Positions 11,335 to 20,934 of a DNA stretch of 64,000 nucleotides are shown here, in pieces. The translations under genes were made by a program, and so were the position numbers. Location: positions 327,468-391,467 of the forward strand of contig NZ_ML636837.1 of assembly GCF_006475605.1 (NCBI RefSeq), written 5' to 3'. Position 1 is the stretch's first letter. Every line of letters starts with the position of its first letter. The DNA comes from Asticcacaulis tiandongensis. GTDB lineage: Bacteria; Pseudomonadota; Alphaproteobacteria; Caulobacterales; Caulobacteraceae. The notes under the pieces were generated by a model. The model was not told where the DNA came from. It was given only the letters and a program-made list of their open reading frames with translations, and made no database searches.

Positions 11335-12267
11335 ATGACCAGACAGGTAACACTCACACGTCCCGAAGGCTTCGAACCCGAAGATTTCCACCTAAGCCGC
11401 CGGGGGCTGGCCGGTCTGTTTTTTGCCGGATATGCCCTGAGCGCCGGTCAACTGAACGCCGCCGCCATTACCACCTCATCCTCCGGCCTGATCGCCAAAG
11501 ACCTGACCATTGCCTCAGGTGACGCTGGCTATGAGATTCCCGCCTATATTGCCCTGCCGGAAACCGCGCACAACCGTCCGGTCATTATTGTGGTCCCCGA
11601 AGTCTGGGGCCTGCACGACTATATACGTGATACCTGCCGCCGTCTGGCCCATGCCGGTTATGTGGCCCTTGCCTTCGACCCCTTCGCCCGCAAAGGCATT
11701 GCTGCCGCCATCACGGACTTTTCCGAAGTGCGCAAACTGGTCGAACAGGCCCCGCACACTCAGGTCATGGGCGACCTTAACCAACTGATCAGCTGGCTGA
11801 AATCCAATCCCGATGTCGGCCAGAACGTCGGTCAGGACGCTGGCAAACCGTTTGCCGACACCACACGTATGGGCATCACCGGTTTCTGCTGGGGCGGAGC
11901 CGTGACATGGATGGCCGCCGCCCAGATACCGGACATTAAGGCCGGTGTCGCGTGGTATGGCCGCCTTGAGCGGCCGAACCCCGAAGACTTCCTCGGGGCC
12001 GAAGACCGCCTGTGGCCCGCCGATGTCATCCCAGACCTGACCAAACCCGTACTTGGCCTATATGCCTCAGACGATGCGGGCATCCCTCAGGAAACCGTTG
12101 ACCGCGCCAATGCCGCCCTGAAGGCCTCCGGCAAAACCCCGAGCCACATCAAGGTGTTCGCCGACTCAAAGCACGCTTTCCACGCTGATTACCGCCCGAG
12201 CTACAAACCCGAAGCGGCGCGCGAAGGCTGGAACGACCTTCTGGCATGGTTTGGTAAGTACCTCTAA
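11335..12267 (+). CDS. Dienelactone hydrolase family protein with twin-arginine-like leader
   Basis: 310-residue alpha/beta hydrolase. The Cys-His-Asp triad typical of dienelactone hydrolases is visible: Cys185 in GFCWGG, Asp246/247 in YASDDAG and His280 in SKHAFH. The N-terminus carries SRRGLAGLFFAGYALSAGQ (about 21-39), an Arg-Arg pair before a hydrophobic stretch, which could be a Tat export signal. RBS GAGGGGAG precedes the ATG. Family members hydrolyse dienelactones or related esters in aromatic degradation, but the true substrate here is unknown and no pathway genes adjoin it. It diverges from dnaK. Confidence 0.85.
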   Translation: MTRQVTLTRPEGFEPEDFHLSRRGLAGLFFAGYALSAGQLNAAAITTSSSGLIAKDLTIASGDAGYEIPAYIALPETAHNRPVIIVVPEVWGLHDYIRDTCRRLAHAGYVALAFDPFARKGIAAAITDFSEVRKLVEQAPHTQVMGDLNQLISWLKSNPDVGQNVGQDAGKPFADTTRMGITGFCWGGAVTWMAAAQIPDIKAGVAWYGRLERPNPEDFLGAEDRLWPADVIPDLTKPVLGLYASDDAGIPQETVDRANAALKASGKTPSHIKVFADSKHAFHADYRPSYKPEAAREGWNDLLAWFGKYL

Positions 12268-12346
12268 GTCAACAAATAACCCTTTCCCATTTCGTGGCGT
12301 ATGATAAGCCGCTCTTAGGGCAATCTTGCTCTCAGGAACGGCTATC

Positions 12347-12853
12347 ATGCGGGGGAATTATCAGGGATTTATCGCCAGCCTCGTGGCGGCGATCACCTTA
12401 TTTGCGTCACACACAGCACAGGCCGAGCTTACGCCCGGTGAAATGCTGCGCTACGCCGAAAGCGTCACATGGATTTGTGACGATGAAAGCGAGAGCGACT
12501 ATATGGAAAACGATACGCTCTATACCATTACCACCCTCAATATCACTTTTAAGGACGACAACGGCCGCTTCGAAGGCTCAGCACGCACAACGCTGACCGG
12601 CAACGCAAAGCATCTCTGGCGTCGCCTTGAAATTTCGGGCTATGCCTTCATTGAAAAGGGTGATCCGGGTTTCATCGTAGATCACGCGGTTGAAACCTAT
12701 GCCACGCCCCTGCCCGAAGACATGCCTTGGCGGTACGAGCGCGAAGCCATATTCTGGATTGAACCGGACACCGGCCCGCACCCCTACAAACTGGTGGGCA
12801 AGTGGCGGGCCGCCAGCGGCATCATTGCCTATTCGACCTGTTCACTGGATTAG
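12347..12853 (+). CDS. Small secreted protein of unknown function
   Basis: 168 residues from the ATG at 12347, chosen over a TTG 21 nt upstream because AGGA precedes it and a clean signal peptide results. The signal has a basic start, a hydrophobic core (FIASLVAAITLFAS) and a probable cleavage after AQA at about residue 26. The mature part has two cysteines (WICDD and the terminal STCSLD) that may form a periplasmic disulfide. No family was recognised. It lies 79 nt after the hydrolase and is followed by a terminator. Confidence 0.7.
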   Translation: MRGNYQGFIASLVAAITLFASHTAQAELTPGEMLRYAESVTWICDDESESDYMENDTLYTITTLNITFKDDNGRFEGSARTTLTGNAKHLWRRLEISGYAFIEKGDPGFIVDHAVETYATPLPEDMPWRYEREAIFWIEPDTGPHPYKLVGKWRAASGIIAYSTCSLD

Positions 12854-12860
12854 GTGCATT

Positions 12861-12892
12861 AAAAAGCCCCGCAAGTATAAACCTGCGGGGCT
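12861..12892. terminator. Bidirectional intrinsic terminator
   Basis: AGCCCCGCA pairs with TGCGGGGCT around a 10-nt loop. The run of A on the left and ATTTTC on the right allow termination of both the plus-strand secreted-protein gene and the minus-strand grpE transcript. Confidence 0.85.
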
Positions 12893-12917
12893 ATTTTCAA
12901 TCGTGATCCACCAACCC

Positions 12918-13517
12918 TCAGGCCTGCGTATCAATGGTGCCGCCCGTGGCCTCACCATTTGACGTATAACCACCGGTCGGTGCGGGGCCTGACCCCTTGG
13001 CCGCTACGGCAACCATGGCCGGACGGATAACGCGCCCGAACAGTTCATAGCCGACCTGCATAACCATAATGACACCACCGCCCTCAACCTCGGTCGAAGG
13101 CTGCTCCATCACCGCCTGATGGAAATTCGGGTCGAACTTGTCACCCTTAAGCGGCGCAATCTTCTTGACGCCGTTCTTTTCAAACGCGCCCAGAAGCTCT
13201 TTTTCCGTCATCTCGATGCCGGTGACAAAGTTCTTGAACGCCGGATCGGCGATCTCTGCCGGTGCCGACTGAAGGGCACGCGTCAGAACATCCGCAACCC
13301 CCAGAAGGTCACGGCTGAAACGCTGAATGGCAAAGGCACGCGCATCATTCATTTCGCGTTCGGCACGACGCTTGGTGTTCTCAGCCTCGGCAGCATAGCG
13401 CAGGGCCTGTTCCTTAAGCGCGGCATTTTCCGCCTGAAGCTGCTCAAGCGCTGCATTCAGAATCTCATCGGCATCAGCTTCGAGATGATCTTCGTTTTCG
13501 TTGATGTCTTCGCTCAT
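12918..13517 (-). CDS. grpE: Nucleotide exchange factor GrpE
   Basis: 199 residues. GrpE releases ADP from DnaK. An acidic N-terminus leads into a long coiled coil (about 25-80, AENAALKEQALRYAAEAENTKRR) that forms the dimer. The C-terminal beta domain contains FDPNFHQAVMEQPS and GYELFGRVIRPAMVAVA, close to the family signature. It lies 31 nt after hrcA in the same direction, the usual hrcA-grpE operon. Confidence 0.97.
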   Translation of the reverse strand: MSEDINENEDHLEADADEILNAALEQLQAENAALKEQALRYAAEAENTKRRAEREMNDARAFAIQRFSRDLLGVADVLTRALQSAPAEIADPAFKNFVTGIEMTEKELLGAFEKNGVKKIAPLKGDKFDPNFHQAVMEQPSTEVEGGGVIMVMQVGYELFGRVIRPAMVAVAAKGSGPAPTGGYTSNGEATGGTIDTQA

Positions 13518-13548
13518 GTCGTCCTTAATCTCTTAAAACGTCTGCGGT

Positions 13549-14643
13549 TCAGGAACGCTCCCGATCAAGGAGACGCCCCAGAATCCGTGCGGTGTAGTCC
13601 ACAAGTGGGATGATCCGCGCATAATTCAACCGGGCCGGGCCGATGACGCCAATGGCGCCCACAACCTTTTGCGCACCCACGACCCCGGTCATATAGGGGG
13701 CTGCAATAACAGCCGAACCCGACAAAGAAAACAGCTTTGATTCCGAACCGATGAAAATCCGCACCCCTTGCGCGGTTTTCACCCCATCCAGCAGGGTAAT
13801 CAGTTCTTCTTTCTGCTCCAGATCATCAAACAGCGCCCGCACCCGCTCAAGGTCATCGAGCGCCGACGCTTCCAGCAGATTGGCCTGACCGCGCACAATC
13901 AGCGCCCTCTGGTCATGATCGCCCGACCACACCGCCAGCCCCGCCTCAATAAGCTGGGCCGCCGTCTGATCAAGCTGTCTGCGCTCCTGCTCAAGCTCGG
14001 CCCGCAACTCCCGACCGGCTTCAGAAAGCGTGCGTCCGCGCAAACGCGCATTGAGATAGTTTGACGCCTCCATCAGCACGGAAGGCGTCACCCCCGCCTG
14101 AAGCGGCATCAGGCGGTTTTCCACCCGCCCGTCATCAAACACAAGGATCGCCAAAGCCTGATCATTGGCCAGCTTGACGAACTCGACATGCTTGACCCCC
14201 GCTTCAAACGACGGCGTCATCACCACACCGGCCCCGCCCGCCAGACCCGACAACAGGTTCGACGCCTCTTTCAGCGCACCGTCAAAGCTCTGCCCCCGAC
14301 CCGTCAGCCGCGCCTCAATGTCACGCTTCGCCGCTTCACCAATATCCCCGATCTCAAGCAGGCCATCAACAAACAGCCGCAACCCCTGATGGGTCGGCAT
14401 CCGTCCGGCGGACACATGCGGTGCCGACAACAACCCCAGATGCGCCAGATCCTGCATGGTATTACGAATAGACGCCGGAGACAGGGCAATCCCGCCCCGC
14501 GACAGAGTGCGCGACCCCACCGGCTCACCGGTCTCCAGATAGGTTTCCACCACCTGCCGGAACACATCCCGCGCCCTTGTATCAAGCTCGGTCAGGGACG
14601 CCGTGCCGGTCAAAAGCTGCGAACGGGTGAAATTATCGGTCAT
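13549..14643 (-). CDS. hrcA: Heat-inducible transcription repressor HrcA
   Basis: 364 residues with an N-terminal winged helix ([26 protein letters not shown], then [12 protein letters not shown]) and the HrcA effector region. HrcA represses chaperone operons by binding the CIRCE inverted repeat and is itself kept active by GroEL. No CIRCE copy is visible upstream of dnaK, hrcA or grpE, so its targets (probably groESL) must be elsewhere. It is divergent from rph and leads the hrcA-grpE operon. Confidence 0.96.
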   Translation of the reverse strand: MTDNFTRSQLLTGTASLTELDTRARDVFRQVVETYLETGEPVGSRTLSRGGIALSPASIRNTMQDLAHLGLLSAPHVSAGRMPTHQGLRLFVDGLLEIGDIGEAAKRDIEARLTGRGQSFDGALKEASNLLSGLAGGAGVVMTPSFEAGVKHVEFVKLANDQALAILVFDDGRVENRLMPLQAGVTPSVLMEASNYLNARLRGRTLSEAGRELRAELEQERRQLDQTAAQLIEAGLAVWSGDHDQRALIVRGQANLLEASALDDLERVRALFDDLEQKEELITLLDGVKTAQGVRIFIGSESKLFSLSGSAVIAAPYMTGVVGAQKVVGAIGVIGPARLNYARIIPLVDYTARILGRLLDRERS

Positions 14644-14709
14644 AGTCCCAGCCTAGCAAACTCCGCCAAGCTAATAAACTATAATGAGACGCCACGCGGC
14701 ATCCTACAT

Positions 14710-14760
14710 CCTCCCCTGTTTACGGGGGAGGTGGCGCGGCGAAGTCCGCGCCGGAGGGGG
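14710..14760 (+). repeat. Two-hairpin intergenic repeat, copy C
   Basis: CCTCCCC...GGGGGAGG stem, GTGGC, a GGCGCGG/CCGCGCC stem and a GGAGGGGG end. This copy sits between divergent genes (hrcA and rph), so it cannot be acting there as a simple 3' terminator. Confidence 0.75.
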
Positions 14761-14847
14761 CATTCCACAGTGCCCAACACATAAATCGCTTTGATCAGCC
14801 AGTCATATTTGTTACCCAGAGGCCGAAACCAAAAAAGGCCCTGTACC

Positions 14848-15600
<753 letters not shown>

Positions 15601-15607
15601 AATTCTA

Positions 15608-15667
15608 CTCCTCCCTAGCTTTGCTGGGGAGGGGGACCGCCGCGATTTATCGCGGGGGTGGTGGGGT
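15608..15667 (+). repeat. Two-hairpin intergenic repeat, copy D
   Basis: CTCCTCCC...GGGGAGGG stem, then a CCGCCGCGA/TCGCGGGGG stem, then GTGGGGT. It starts 7 nt after the rph stop and overlaps the 3' end of the minus-strand HTH gene, supplying its last codons. Confidence 0.8.
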
Positions 15668-15874
15668 ATCTTCCTTATCCCTGACGATAATCTCCCCCGG
15701 CTCACAGCCCAGCGCTTCGCACAACACGTCTAATGTGCGAAGCCTGACGGCCACGGCCTTATTGTCACGCAATATATTGAGATGCCGCACGCTGATACCC
15801 GTGCGATCCGCAAGTTCGACAATAGACAGCCGTCTGGCCACCAGTATCTCATCAAGGCAAATACGGATGCTCAT
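15647..15874 (-). CDS. Small Cro/CI-type helix-turn-helix regulator
   Basis: 75 residues. An Xre-like helix-turn-helix (LVARRLSIVELADRTGISVRHLNILRDN, about 11-38) and a GCEPGEII ending are of the type found in YozG-like regulators. Such proteins usually pair with a DUF2975 membrane protein, and here the start codon overlaps the stop of that gene by 4 nt (ATGA). The last residues (DTPPPPR) and the stop codon are encoded by the intergenic repeat, so the C-terminus is recent or irrelevant to function. It probably regulates its own operon; no operator is evident. Confidence 0.85.
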   Translation of the reverse strand: MSIRICLDEILVARRLSIVELADRTGISVRHLNILRDNKAVAVRLRTLDVLCEALGCEPGEIIVRDKEDTPPPPR

Positions 15875-16386
15875 ATGGTCAGATTGGCCTCCGCCCGTAA
15901 CCGCGCCCCTTCCTTGAACACCTCCGCCAGCACAAACACCACCAGCACCGACACCCAGGCCGTTACCGCCCGCATGCCATAGACCGGCTCAACTGGCATA
16001 TTAAGTAACGCCTCCACCAGCGTGCGCGACAGATAGGAATATATCTCCAGCACGCCTAAAGCGATACCAATCAGCCTTAACCGCCAGACATTGGCCGGAT
16101 GAAACACATCGCCTTCCGCCAAGGTGCGGAACACCTGCCGCATCCACAAAACGATCACCAGATAACCATTGAGCGCCAGCCCGAAAATCAGCAACAATAA
16201 AACCTGATCGCTGGCGTCCATATCGACCTGCACCCGCGCCGTGACCTGCTCGGCCAAGGCGGGCACCGACAACAGGGTCAGTATCGCCACACATAAGGCC
16301 GCCAAAAGCGCGAACACGGCATAATAGACCGCATCCAGCGCTATTTTCAGGATGCTTGATATCGATCCGGGGCCTAAAAACCGCAT
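15871..16386 (-). CDS. DUF2975 domain-containing membrane protein
   Basis: 171 residues with four predicted membrane segments: about 20-45 ([19 protein letters not shown]), 62-80 ([19 protein letters not shown]), 100-120 and 140-157. A short conserved loop ([19 protein letters not shown]) lies between TM2 and TM3. This layout plus an overlapping small HTH gene is diagnostic of the DUF2975/Xre pair. The molecular function of the family is unknown to me. The gene is divergent from rdgB. Confidence 0.82.
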   Translation of the reverse strand: MRFLGPGSISSILKIALDAVYYAVFALLAALCVAILTLLSVPALAEQVTARVQVDMDASDQVLLLLIFGLALNGYLVIVLWMRQVFRTLAEGDVFHPANVWRLRLIGIALGVLEIYSYLSRTLVEALLNMPVEPVYGMRAVTAWVSVLVVFVLAEVFKEGARLRAEANLTI

Positions 16387-16503
16387 ATATCCCTACCCGC
16401 CTGTCTTATGCCCCAAAGACATAAATCAGCATTCACAGGATTTACAGTTCTATTTACCGCACAGTTTGCGTACAAGCGGCACATATCTGACGGAGCCTCA
16501 TTC

Positions 16504-17115
16504 ATGTCCCTGCAACTGATCAACGGTGAAAAACTCGTCGCCGCCACCCATAATGCCGGTAAGGCCCGCGAAATCGAGGCCCTGCTTGGCGGCCGCTTCG
16601 AAGTCATCAGCGCCGGTTCGCTCAACCTGCCAGAGCCTGACGAAACCGAAGTCTCCTTTGTCGGCAATGCCATCCTCAAGGCCCGCCATGCCGCGAAAGC
16701 CTCCGGCACCGTGTCTCTGGCCGATGATTCCGGCTTGAGCATCGATGCCCTGAACGGCGATCCGGGCATCTTCAGTGCGCGCTGGGCTGGCCCCTACAAA
16801 GACTTTGACCGCGCCATGGAGATCATCCACCTCAAGCTGGATCAAGCCAAGGCCGAAAACCCCGACGCCTTTACCCCCCGCGCCTATTTCACCTGCGCTC
16901 TGGCCGTCGCCTGGCCCGAAGGTCATGCCGTAGTGTTCGAGGGTCGTATCTATGGTCAGATTGTCAAACCGCGTGGCGACAAAGGCTTTGGCTACGATCC
17001 GATCTTCCAGCCCGACGGTTATGACATCACCTTCGCCGAGATGACACCCGACGCCAAGGACGCCATCAGCCATCGCCATCTGGCCTTCGCACAACTCAAA
17101 ACCCACTTGTTTTAA
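16504..17115 (+). CDS. rdgB: Non-canonical purine NTP pyrophosphatase (RdgB/HAM1 family)
   Basis: 203 residues from the ATG at 16504, which has GGAG 8 nt upstream; an upstream in-frame start would add an unrelated extension. It hydrolyses ITP, dITP and XTP to monophosphates and keeps deaminated purines out of DNA. Family motifs: [15 protein letters not shown] at the N-terminus, [13 protein letters not shown] with the metal-binding acidic pair, and [14 protein letters not shown] with [10 protein letters not shown] at the C-terminus. Confidence 0.96.
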   Translation: MSLQLINGEKLVAATHNAGKAREIEALLGGRFEVISAGSLNLPEPDETEVSFVGNAILKARHAAKASGTVSLADDSGLSIDALNGDPGIFSARWAGPYKDFDRAMEIIHLKLDQAKAENPDAFTPRAYFTCALAVAWPEGHAVVFEGRIYGQIVKPRGDKGFGYDPIFQPDGYDITFAEMTPDAKDAISHRHLAFAQLKTHLF

Positions 17116-17129
17116 CGATCTCATCTTCA

Positions 17130-17190
17130 CTCCTCCCTGCCTCCGGCGGGGAGGGGGACCGCTTTGCGTAAGCAAAGGGGTGGTGGGGTC
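17130..17190 (+). repeat. Two-hairpin intergenic repeat, copy E
   Basis: CTCCTCCCTGCC...GGCGGGGAGG stem, then a CCGCTTTGC/GCAAAGGGG stem, then TGGTGGGGTC. It fills the gap between rdgB and hemW in the same orientation as the other plus-strand copies. Confidence 0.8.
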
Positions 17191-17219
17191 TCTAAAAACA
17201 CTCCCGGAACGCGCAGCCC

Positions 17220-18401
17220 TTGAAACCCGTCGCCCTCTATATCCACTGGCCCTATTGCGCGCGCATCTGCCCCTATTGCGACTTCAACGTCACGCGTGAC
17301 CGCAACCAGACAGAGATACAGACCCGTCTGTTCGAATCCATCCGCCGCGATCTGCACACTCAGGCACAAGGCTTAGGCCCCCGTCATCTGGCTTCGGTTT
17401 TCTTTGGCGGCGGCACCCCTTCCCTGATGCCGCCCGATTGGGTCGCGGCGCTGATCGAAGACGCCCAAACCCTTTTCCCACCACAGGGCGATATTGAAAT
17501 CACCCTTGAAGCCAACCCGACCGATGCCGAAATCGCCCGCTATCAGGCTTTCCGTAGCGCAGGCATTAACCGTCTGTCGATTGGCATTCAGTCACTTGAC
17601 GATCAGGCCCTGAAATTTCTGGGGCGCAACCACTCCGCCCGTGAAGCCCTTACCGGCCTTGAGACAGCCCTGTCTGTATTTAGCCGTGTGTCCCTTGATC
17701 TAATCTATGCCCTGCCCGATCAGACCCTCAGCCAATGGGAAGCGGAACTAACCCGCACCGCCCATCTGGGCGTTGAACACATTTCCCCCTACCAGCTGGG
17801 TATTGAACCCAATACTGCCTTTGGCCGCGCGGCCCGTCGCGGCACCCTAAAACCCGTTGACCCTGAACTGGGCGAAGCCTTTTATCACACGACGCAATCG
17901 GTGCTGACCCGCCTCGGGTTTGACGCCTACGAAGTTTCCAACCACGCCAAGGGCCTGACCGCCCGCTCACAGCATAATCTCAATGTCTGGGAAGGGGTGG
18001 ATTATATCGGTATTGGCCCCGGCGCCCACGGGCGTCTAACCTTTTCAGACGACAGTGGGCACAAAAACAAAGATCCCGCACATGGGCGTCTGACCTATTC
18101 AAATGCCCGTCACGCCACCGTCGCCGAACCCGACCTCAAAACCTACATAAGCCGCGTCAATGACCACGGCACGGGCATTGACATCGAACGCCTGTCGCCT
18201 GAGGAAAGCGCCGAAGAGGCCCTGATGCTCGGCCTGCGTTTGACCGAAGGCGTACGGCATGAGCGCCTTTCAGGCCTTGCCTTAAACGCCAAACCCGATC
18301 TGATGGCCGATGGTTTTCTCGATCAATCCGACACACACCTCTTTGCCACCCCCAAAGGCCGTCTGGTGCTCGACCGCCTGCTCCTCGAACTTCTCAGCTG
18401 A
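17220..18401 (+). CDS. hemW: HemW-type radical SAM heme chaperone
   Basis: 393 residues starting at TTG. The radical SAM cluster motif is C13-A-R-I-C17-P-Y-C20-D-F, i.e. CX3CX2CxF, the form associated with HemW rather than true coproporphyrinogen dehydrogenase HemN (CX3CX2CxC). The glycine-rich SAM motif FFGGGTPSL (61-69) and SIGIQSLDDQ follow. HemW binds heme and delivers it to respiratory enzymes. An oddity is a tandem echo near the middle: AHGRLTFS (269-276) and AHGRLTYS (287-294), which lengthens a region that is normally shorter. Confidence 0.9.
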   Translation: MKPVALYIHWPYCARICPYCDFNVTRDRNQTEIQTRLFESIRRDLHTQAQGLGPRHLASVFFGGGTPSLMPPDWVAALIEDAQTLFPPQGDIEITLEANPTDAEIARYQAFRSAGINRLSIGIQSLDDQALKFLGRNHSAREALTGLETALSVFSRVSLDLIYALPDQTLSQWEAELTRTAHLGVEHISPYQLGIEPNTAFGRAARRGTLKPVDPELGEAFYHTTQSVLTRLGFDAYEVSNHAKGLTARSQHNLNVWEGVDYIGIGPGAHGRLTFSDDSGHKNKDPAHGRLTYSNARHATVAEPDLKTYISRVNDHGTGIDIERLSPEESAEEALMLGLRLTEGVRHERLSGLALNAKPDLMADGFLDQSDTHLFATPKGRLVLDRLLLELLS

Positions 18402-18407
18402 TCACTT

Positions 18408-18473
18408 CTCCTCCCTATCGCCTGCGATGGGGAGGTGGCGCGGCCCAATTCTTTTGGGCCGTGACGGAGGGGT
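18408..18473 (+). repeat. Two-hairpin intergenic repeat, copy F
   Basis: CTCCTCCCTATCGC...GCGATGGGGAGG stem, GTGGCGC, a CGGCCCAA/TTGGGCCG stem and GACGGAGGGGT. It lies directly after hemW. The remaining 120 nt before argG hold no clear element. Confidence 0.8.
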
Positions 18474-18596
18474 ATCTTTCTGCCTTTAATCTTTCGGCCC
18501 CACGCCCCAGCCCTATGAATAAATCTTGCATAACCGCGTCCATAGCCTTAAACGCGCCTTTAATTCCTCCTTCTCCTGCCAAGCGGTATTTGCCCC

Positions 18597-19832
18597 ATGT
18601 CCAGTCCTGCTGAAAAGCCCGTCAAGAAAGTCGTCCTCGCCTATTCCGGCGGCCTCGATACCTCGATCATCCTGAAATGGCTGCAAACCGAATATGGTGC
18701 CGAAGTCATTACCTTCACCGCCGACCTAGGTCAGGGCGAAGAGCTGGAACCGGCGCGCAAAAAAGCCCAGTTGCTCGGCATCAAGGACGAAAACATCTTC
18801 ATCGAAGACCTGCGCGAAGAATTTGTCCGTGACTATGTCTTCCCGATGTTCCGCGCCAATACGGTCTATGAAGGCCAGTACCTGCTCGGCACCTCGATTG
18901 CGCGTCCGCTGATCGCCAAGAAGCAGATCGAAATCGCCCGCAAGCTGGGGGCCGATGCGGTTTGTCACGGCGCTACGGGTAAGGGCAACGATCAGGTGCG
19001 TTTTGAACTGGGTTACTATGGTCTGGAACCTGACATCCGCGTCATCGCACCGTGGCGTGAATGGGACTTTGCCTCACGCGAAGCCCTTCTGGCCTTTGCC
19101 GAACAGCACCAGATACCTATCGCCAAGGATAAGCTCGGCGAAGCGCCTTTCTCGGTGGACGCCAACCTGCTGCACTCCTCTTCCGAAGGTAAGGTTCTCG
19201 AAGACCCCGCCGTCGAAGCGCCGGAATTTGTCTATCAGCGCACTATCTCCCCCGAAGCGGCACCCGACACCCCGACCGTCATCACCATCGACTTTGAAAA
19301 GGGCGATCCGGTGGCCATCAATGACGAGGCCCTGTCGCCGGCCGCGCTTCTGACCAAACTGAACCAGCTGGGCCATGACAATGGCGTCGGTCGTCTGGAT
19401 CTGGTTGAAAACCGCTTCGTCGGTATGAAATCACGCGGCGTCTATGAAACACCGGGCGGCACCATCCTGCTGGCAGCGCACCGTGGCATTGAATCGATCA
19501 CGCTTGACCGTGGGGCCATGCACCTCAAAGACGAGCTGATGCCGAAATATGCCTCGCTCGTTTACAACGGCTTCTGGTTCTCGCCGGAACGCGAAATGCT
19601 GCAAGCGGCTATTGATTATAGTCAGGCCAAGGTCACCGGTCGCGTCACCGTTAAACTCTATAAGGGCAATGTCACCGTCACCGGTCGCGAAAGCCCCTAT
19701 TCGCTCTATGATCAGGAACTGGTCACCTTCGAAGAAGGCAAGGTCGCCTATGACCACCGCGACGCCGCCGGCTTCATCAAGCTGAACGCGCTCCGTCTGC
19801 GCGTCGCTGCCAAGCGCGATCAGCGCGGCTAA
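18597..19832 (+). CDS. argG: Argininosuccinate synthase
   Basis: 411 residues. It condenses citrulline and aspartate with ATP to argininosuccinate, the penultimate step of arginine synthesis. The N-type ATP pyrophosphatase PP-loop is AYSGGLDTS (15-23). Citrulline/aspartate-binding segments include [19 protein letters not shown] and [14 protein letters not shown]. It is monocistronic by context, with two copies of the two-hairpin repeat and a strong terminator downstream. Confidence 0.98.
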   Translation: MSSPAEKPVKKVVLAYSGGLDTSIILKWLQTEYGAEVITFTADLGQGEELEPARKKAQLLGIKDENIFIEDLREEFVRDYVFPMFRANTVYEGQYLLGTSIARPLIAKKQIEIARKLGADAVCHGATGKGNDQVRFELGYYGLEPDIRVIAPWREWDFASREALLAFAEQHQIPIAKDKLGEAPFSVDANLLHSSSEGKVLEDPAVEAPEFVYQRTISPEAAPDTPTVITIDFEKGDPVAINDEALSPAALLTKLNQLGHDNGVGRLDLVENRFVGMKSRGVYETPGGTILLAAHRGIESITLDRGAMHLKDELMPKYASLVYNGFWFSPEREMLQAAIDYSQAKVTGRVTVKLYKGNVTVTGRESPYSLYDQELVTFEEGKVAYDHRDAAGFIKLNALRLRVAAKRDQRG

Positions 19833-19840
19833 CCCCTTCA

Positions 19841-19879
19841 CTCCTCCCTGCCTAAGGCTGAGGCGGGGTGGAGGGGTAC
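19841..19879 (+). repeat. Two-hairpin intergenic repeat, copy G (shortened)
   Basis: CTCCTCCCTGCC start and GGCGGGGTGGAGGGGT end; the second hairpin of the family is missing. It lies 8 nt after argG. Confidence 0.65.
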
Positions 19880-19892
19880 CCTGTCTGATCTT

Positions 19893-19938
19893 CCTCCTCC
19901 CTGCTTGCGGGGAGGTGGCCCGAAGGGCCGGAGGGGTA
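19893..19938 (+). repeat. Two-hairpin intergenic repeat, copy H
   Basis: CCTCCTCCCTGC/GCGGGGAGG stem, GTGG, a GGCCCGAAGGGCC-type stem and GGAGGGGT. It is tandem with copy G. Confidence 0.75.
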
Positions 19939-19972
19939 TCTTCCCTTCTTCAAACACTTATCGCTTTTTTAC

Positions 19973-20009
19973 AGGGTCTGCGTCCTTAATGGCCGCAGAC
20001 CCTTTTTTT
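19973..20009 (+). terminator. Strong intrinsic terminator directly before the lipid-kinase-like gene
   Basis: AGGGTCTGCG pairs perfectly with CGCAGACCCT (10 bp) around an 11-nt loop and is followed by seven T. It terminates argG transcription, yet its T-tract ends only 13 nt before the next start codon. Confidence 0.9.
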
Positions 20010-20022
20010 GTCTTTGAGTATC

Positions 20023-20934
20023 ATGCCAGACGGTTTCTCTATCCTCATCAATGGTAAGTCCGGCACCGTCCTGAATATGGGCCACGAAGCCATTGAGGCG
20101 GCCATTGCCGAAAGCGGCCTTAAGGTTGCCGAACTGTGCTTCAGCGAACCCGAGGAGATGGGGCGCAATCTGGCACGACTGGCCAGACTCAAGAACCCGC
20201 TTCTGATTGGCGGCGGTGACGGCACCTTGCGCGAAAGCGCCAAATATCTGTCGGAACATACGCGAAAACCCTTCGGCGTCCTGCCCTTTGGCACCATGAA
20301 CCTGCTGGCCAAGGATCTGGGGGCCGACGATCTGCAAACCGCGCTCAACGGTTATGCCGCCGGATTCACGCAGATCAGTATGGATGCAGGCTATGTCAAC
20401 GGCGAGATATTCCTCTGCTGCGCCAGTATAGGCGTCATGCCCAATGCCGCCGTCTATCGCGAAGAAAACCGCAAGGAAAACGACCTGTGGATGGTGCCGC
20501 GCATGTTCCTCTATGTGCTTGAACGCTTCAATAAGCGCCAGCGCGTCATTCTGGAAGGCGACAATACGGCCTATCGCTTCAATACCCCTGCCGTCGTCGT
20601 CTCGGTCAATCGCTTTGCCGAATCCGGCCTGCTTGACGCCAATAATTTCCGGCGCGACACCCTCGAAGGCGGCGAACTGGCCGCCTATGTCGCTACCACC
20701 ACCACACAGGCCGAGCATCTGCGGTTTTTGTCAAAACTGATGATCGGTAACTGGCTCAAAGACCCGGGCATCCATGAAATCACCGCGAAACGCTTCAAAC
20801 TCAAAGGCCACCGCCGTAAACGGCTGGTCTCATTAGATGGCGAAGTCATTACCCTTAAGGGCGACCTGACCTTCACACTGAAACCCAGATATCTGCCGGT
20901 TCTAATCCCCGCCAGCCGTCAGGACAGCGCATGA
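20023..20934 (+). CDS. Diacylglycerol kinase catalytic-domain protein
   Basis: 303 residues from the ATG at 20023; an in-frame TTG at 20008 lies in the terminator T-tract and is unlikely. The fold is that of DAGK/YegS/sphingosine-kinase-like lipid kinases: ILINGKSG near the N-terminus, the nucleotide motif LIGGGDGTL (61-69) and PFGTMNLLAKDLG (84-96). These enzymes transfer phosphate from ATP to a lipid hydroxyl; the substrate here is unknown. The stop overlaps the start of a metallophosphoesterase gene by 4 nt, so the two form an operon. No Shine-Dalgarno is visible, so translation may be leaderless. Confidence 0.88.
   Translation: MPDGFSILINGKSGTVLNMGHEAIEAAIAESGLKVAELCFSEPEEMGRNLARLARLKNPLLIGGGDGTLRESAKYLSEHTRKPFGVLPFGTMNLLAKDLGADDLQTALNGYAAGFTQISMDAGYVNGEIFLCCASIGVMPNAAVYREENRKENDLWMVPRMFLYVLERFNKRQRVILEGDNTAYRFNTPAVVVSVNRFAESGLLDANNFRRDTLEGGELAAYVATTTTQAEHLRFLSKLMIGNWLKDPGIHEITAKRFKLKGHRRKRLVSLDGEVITLKGDLTFTLKPRYLPVLIPASRQDSA

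Noticed and set aside
14644-14700. CIRCE-like TTAGC...GCTAG inverted repeat before hrcA
   Set aside because: The arms are too short and separated by 12 rather than 17 nt, so it does not fit TTAGCACTC-N9-GAGTGCTAA.
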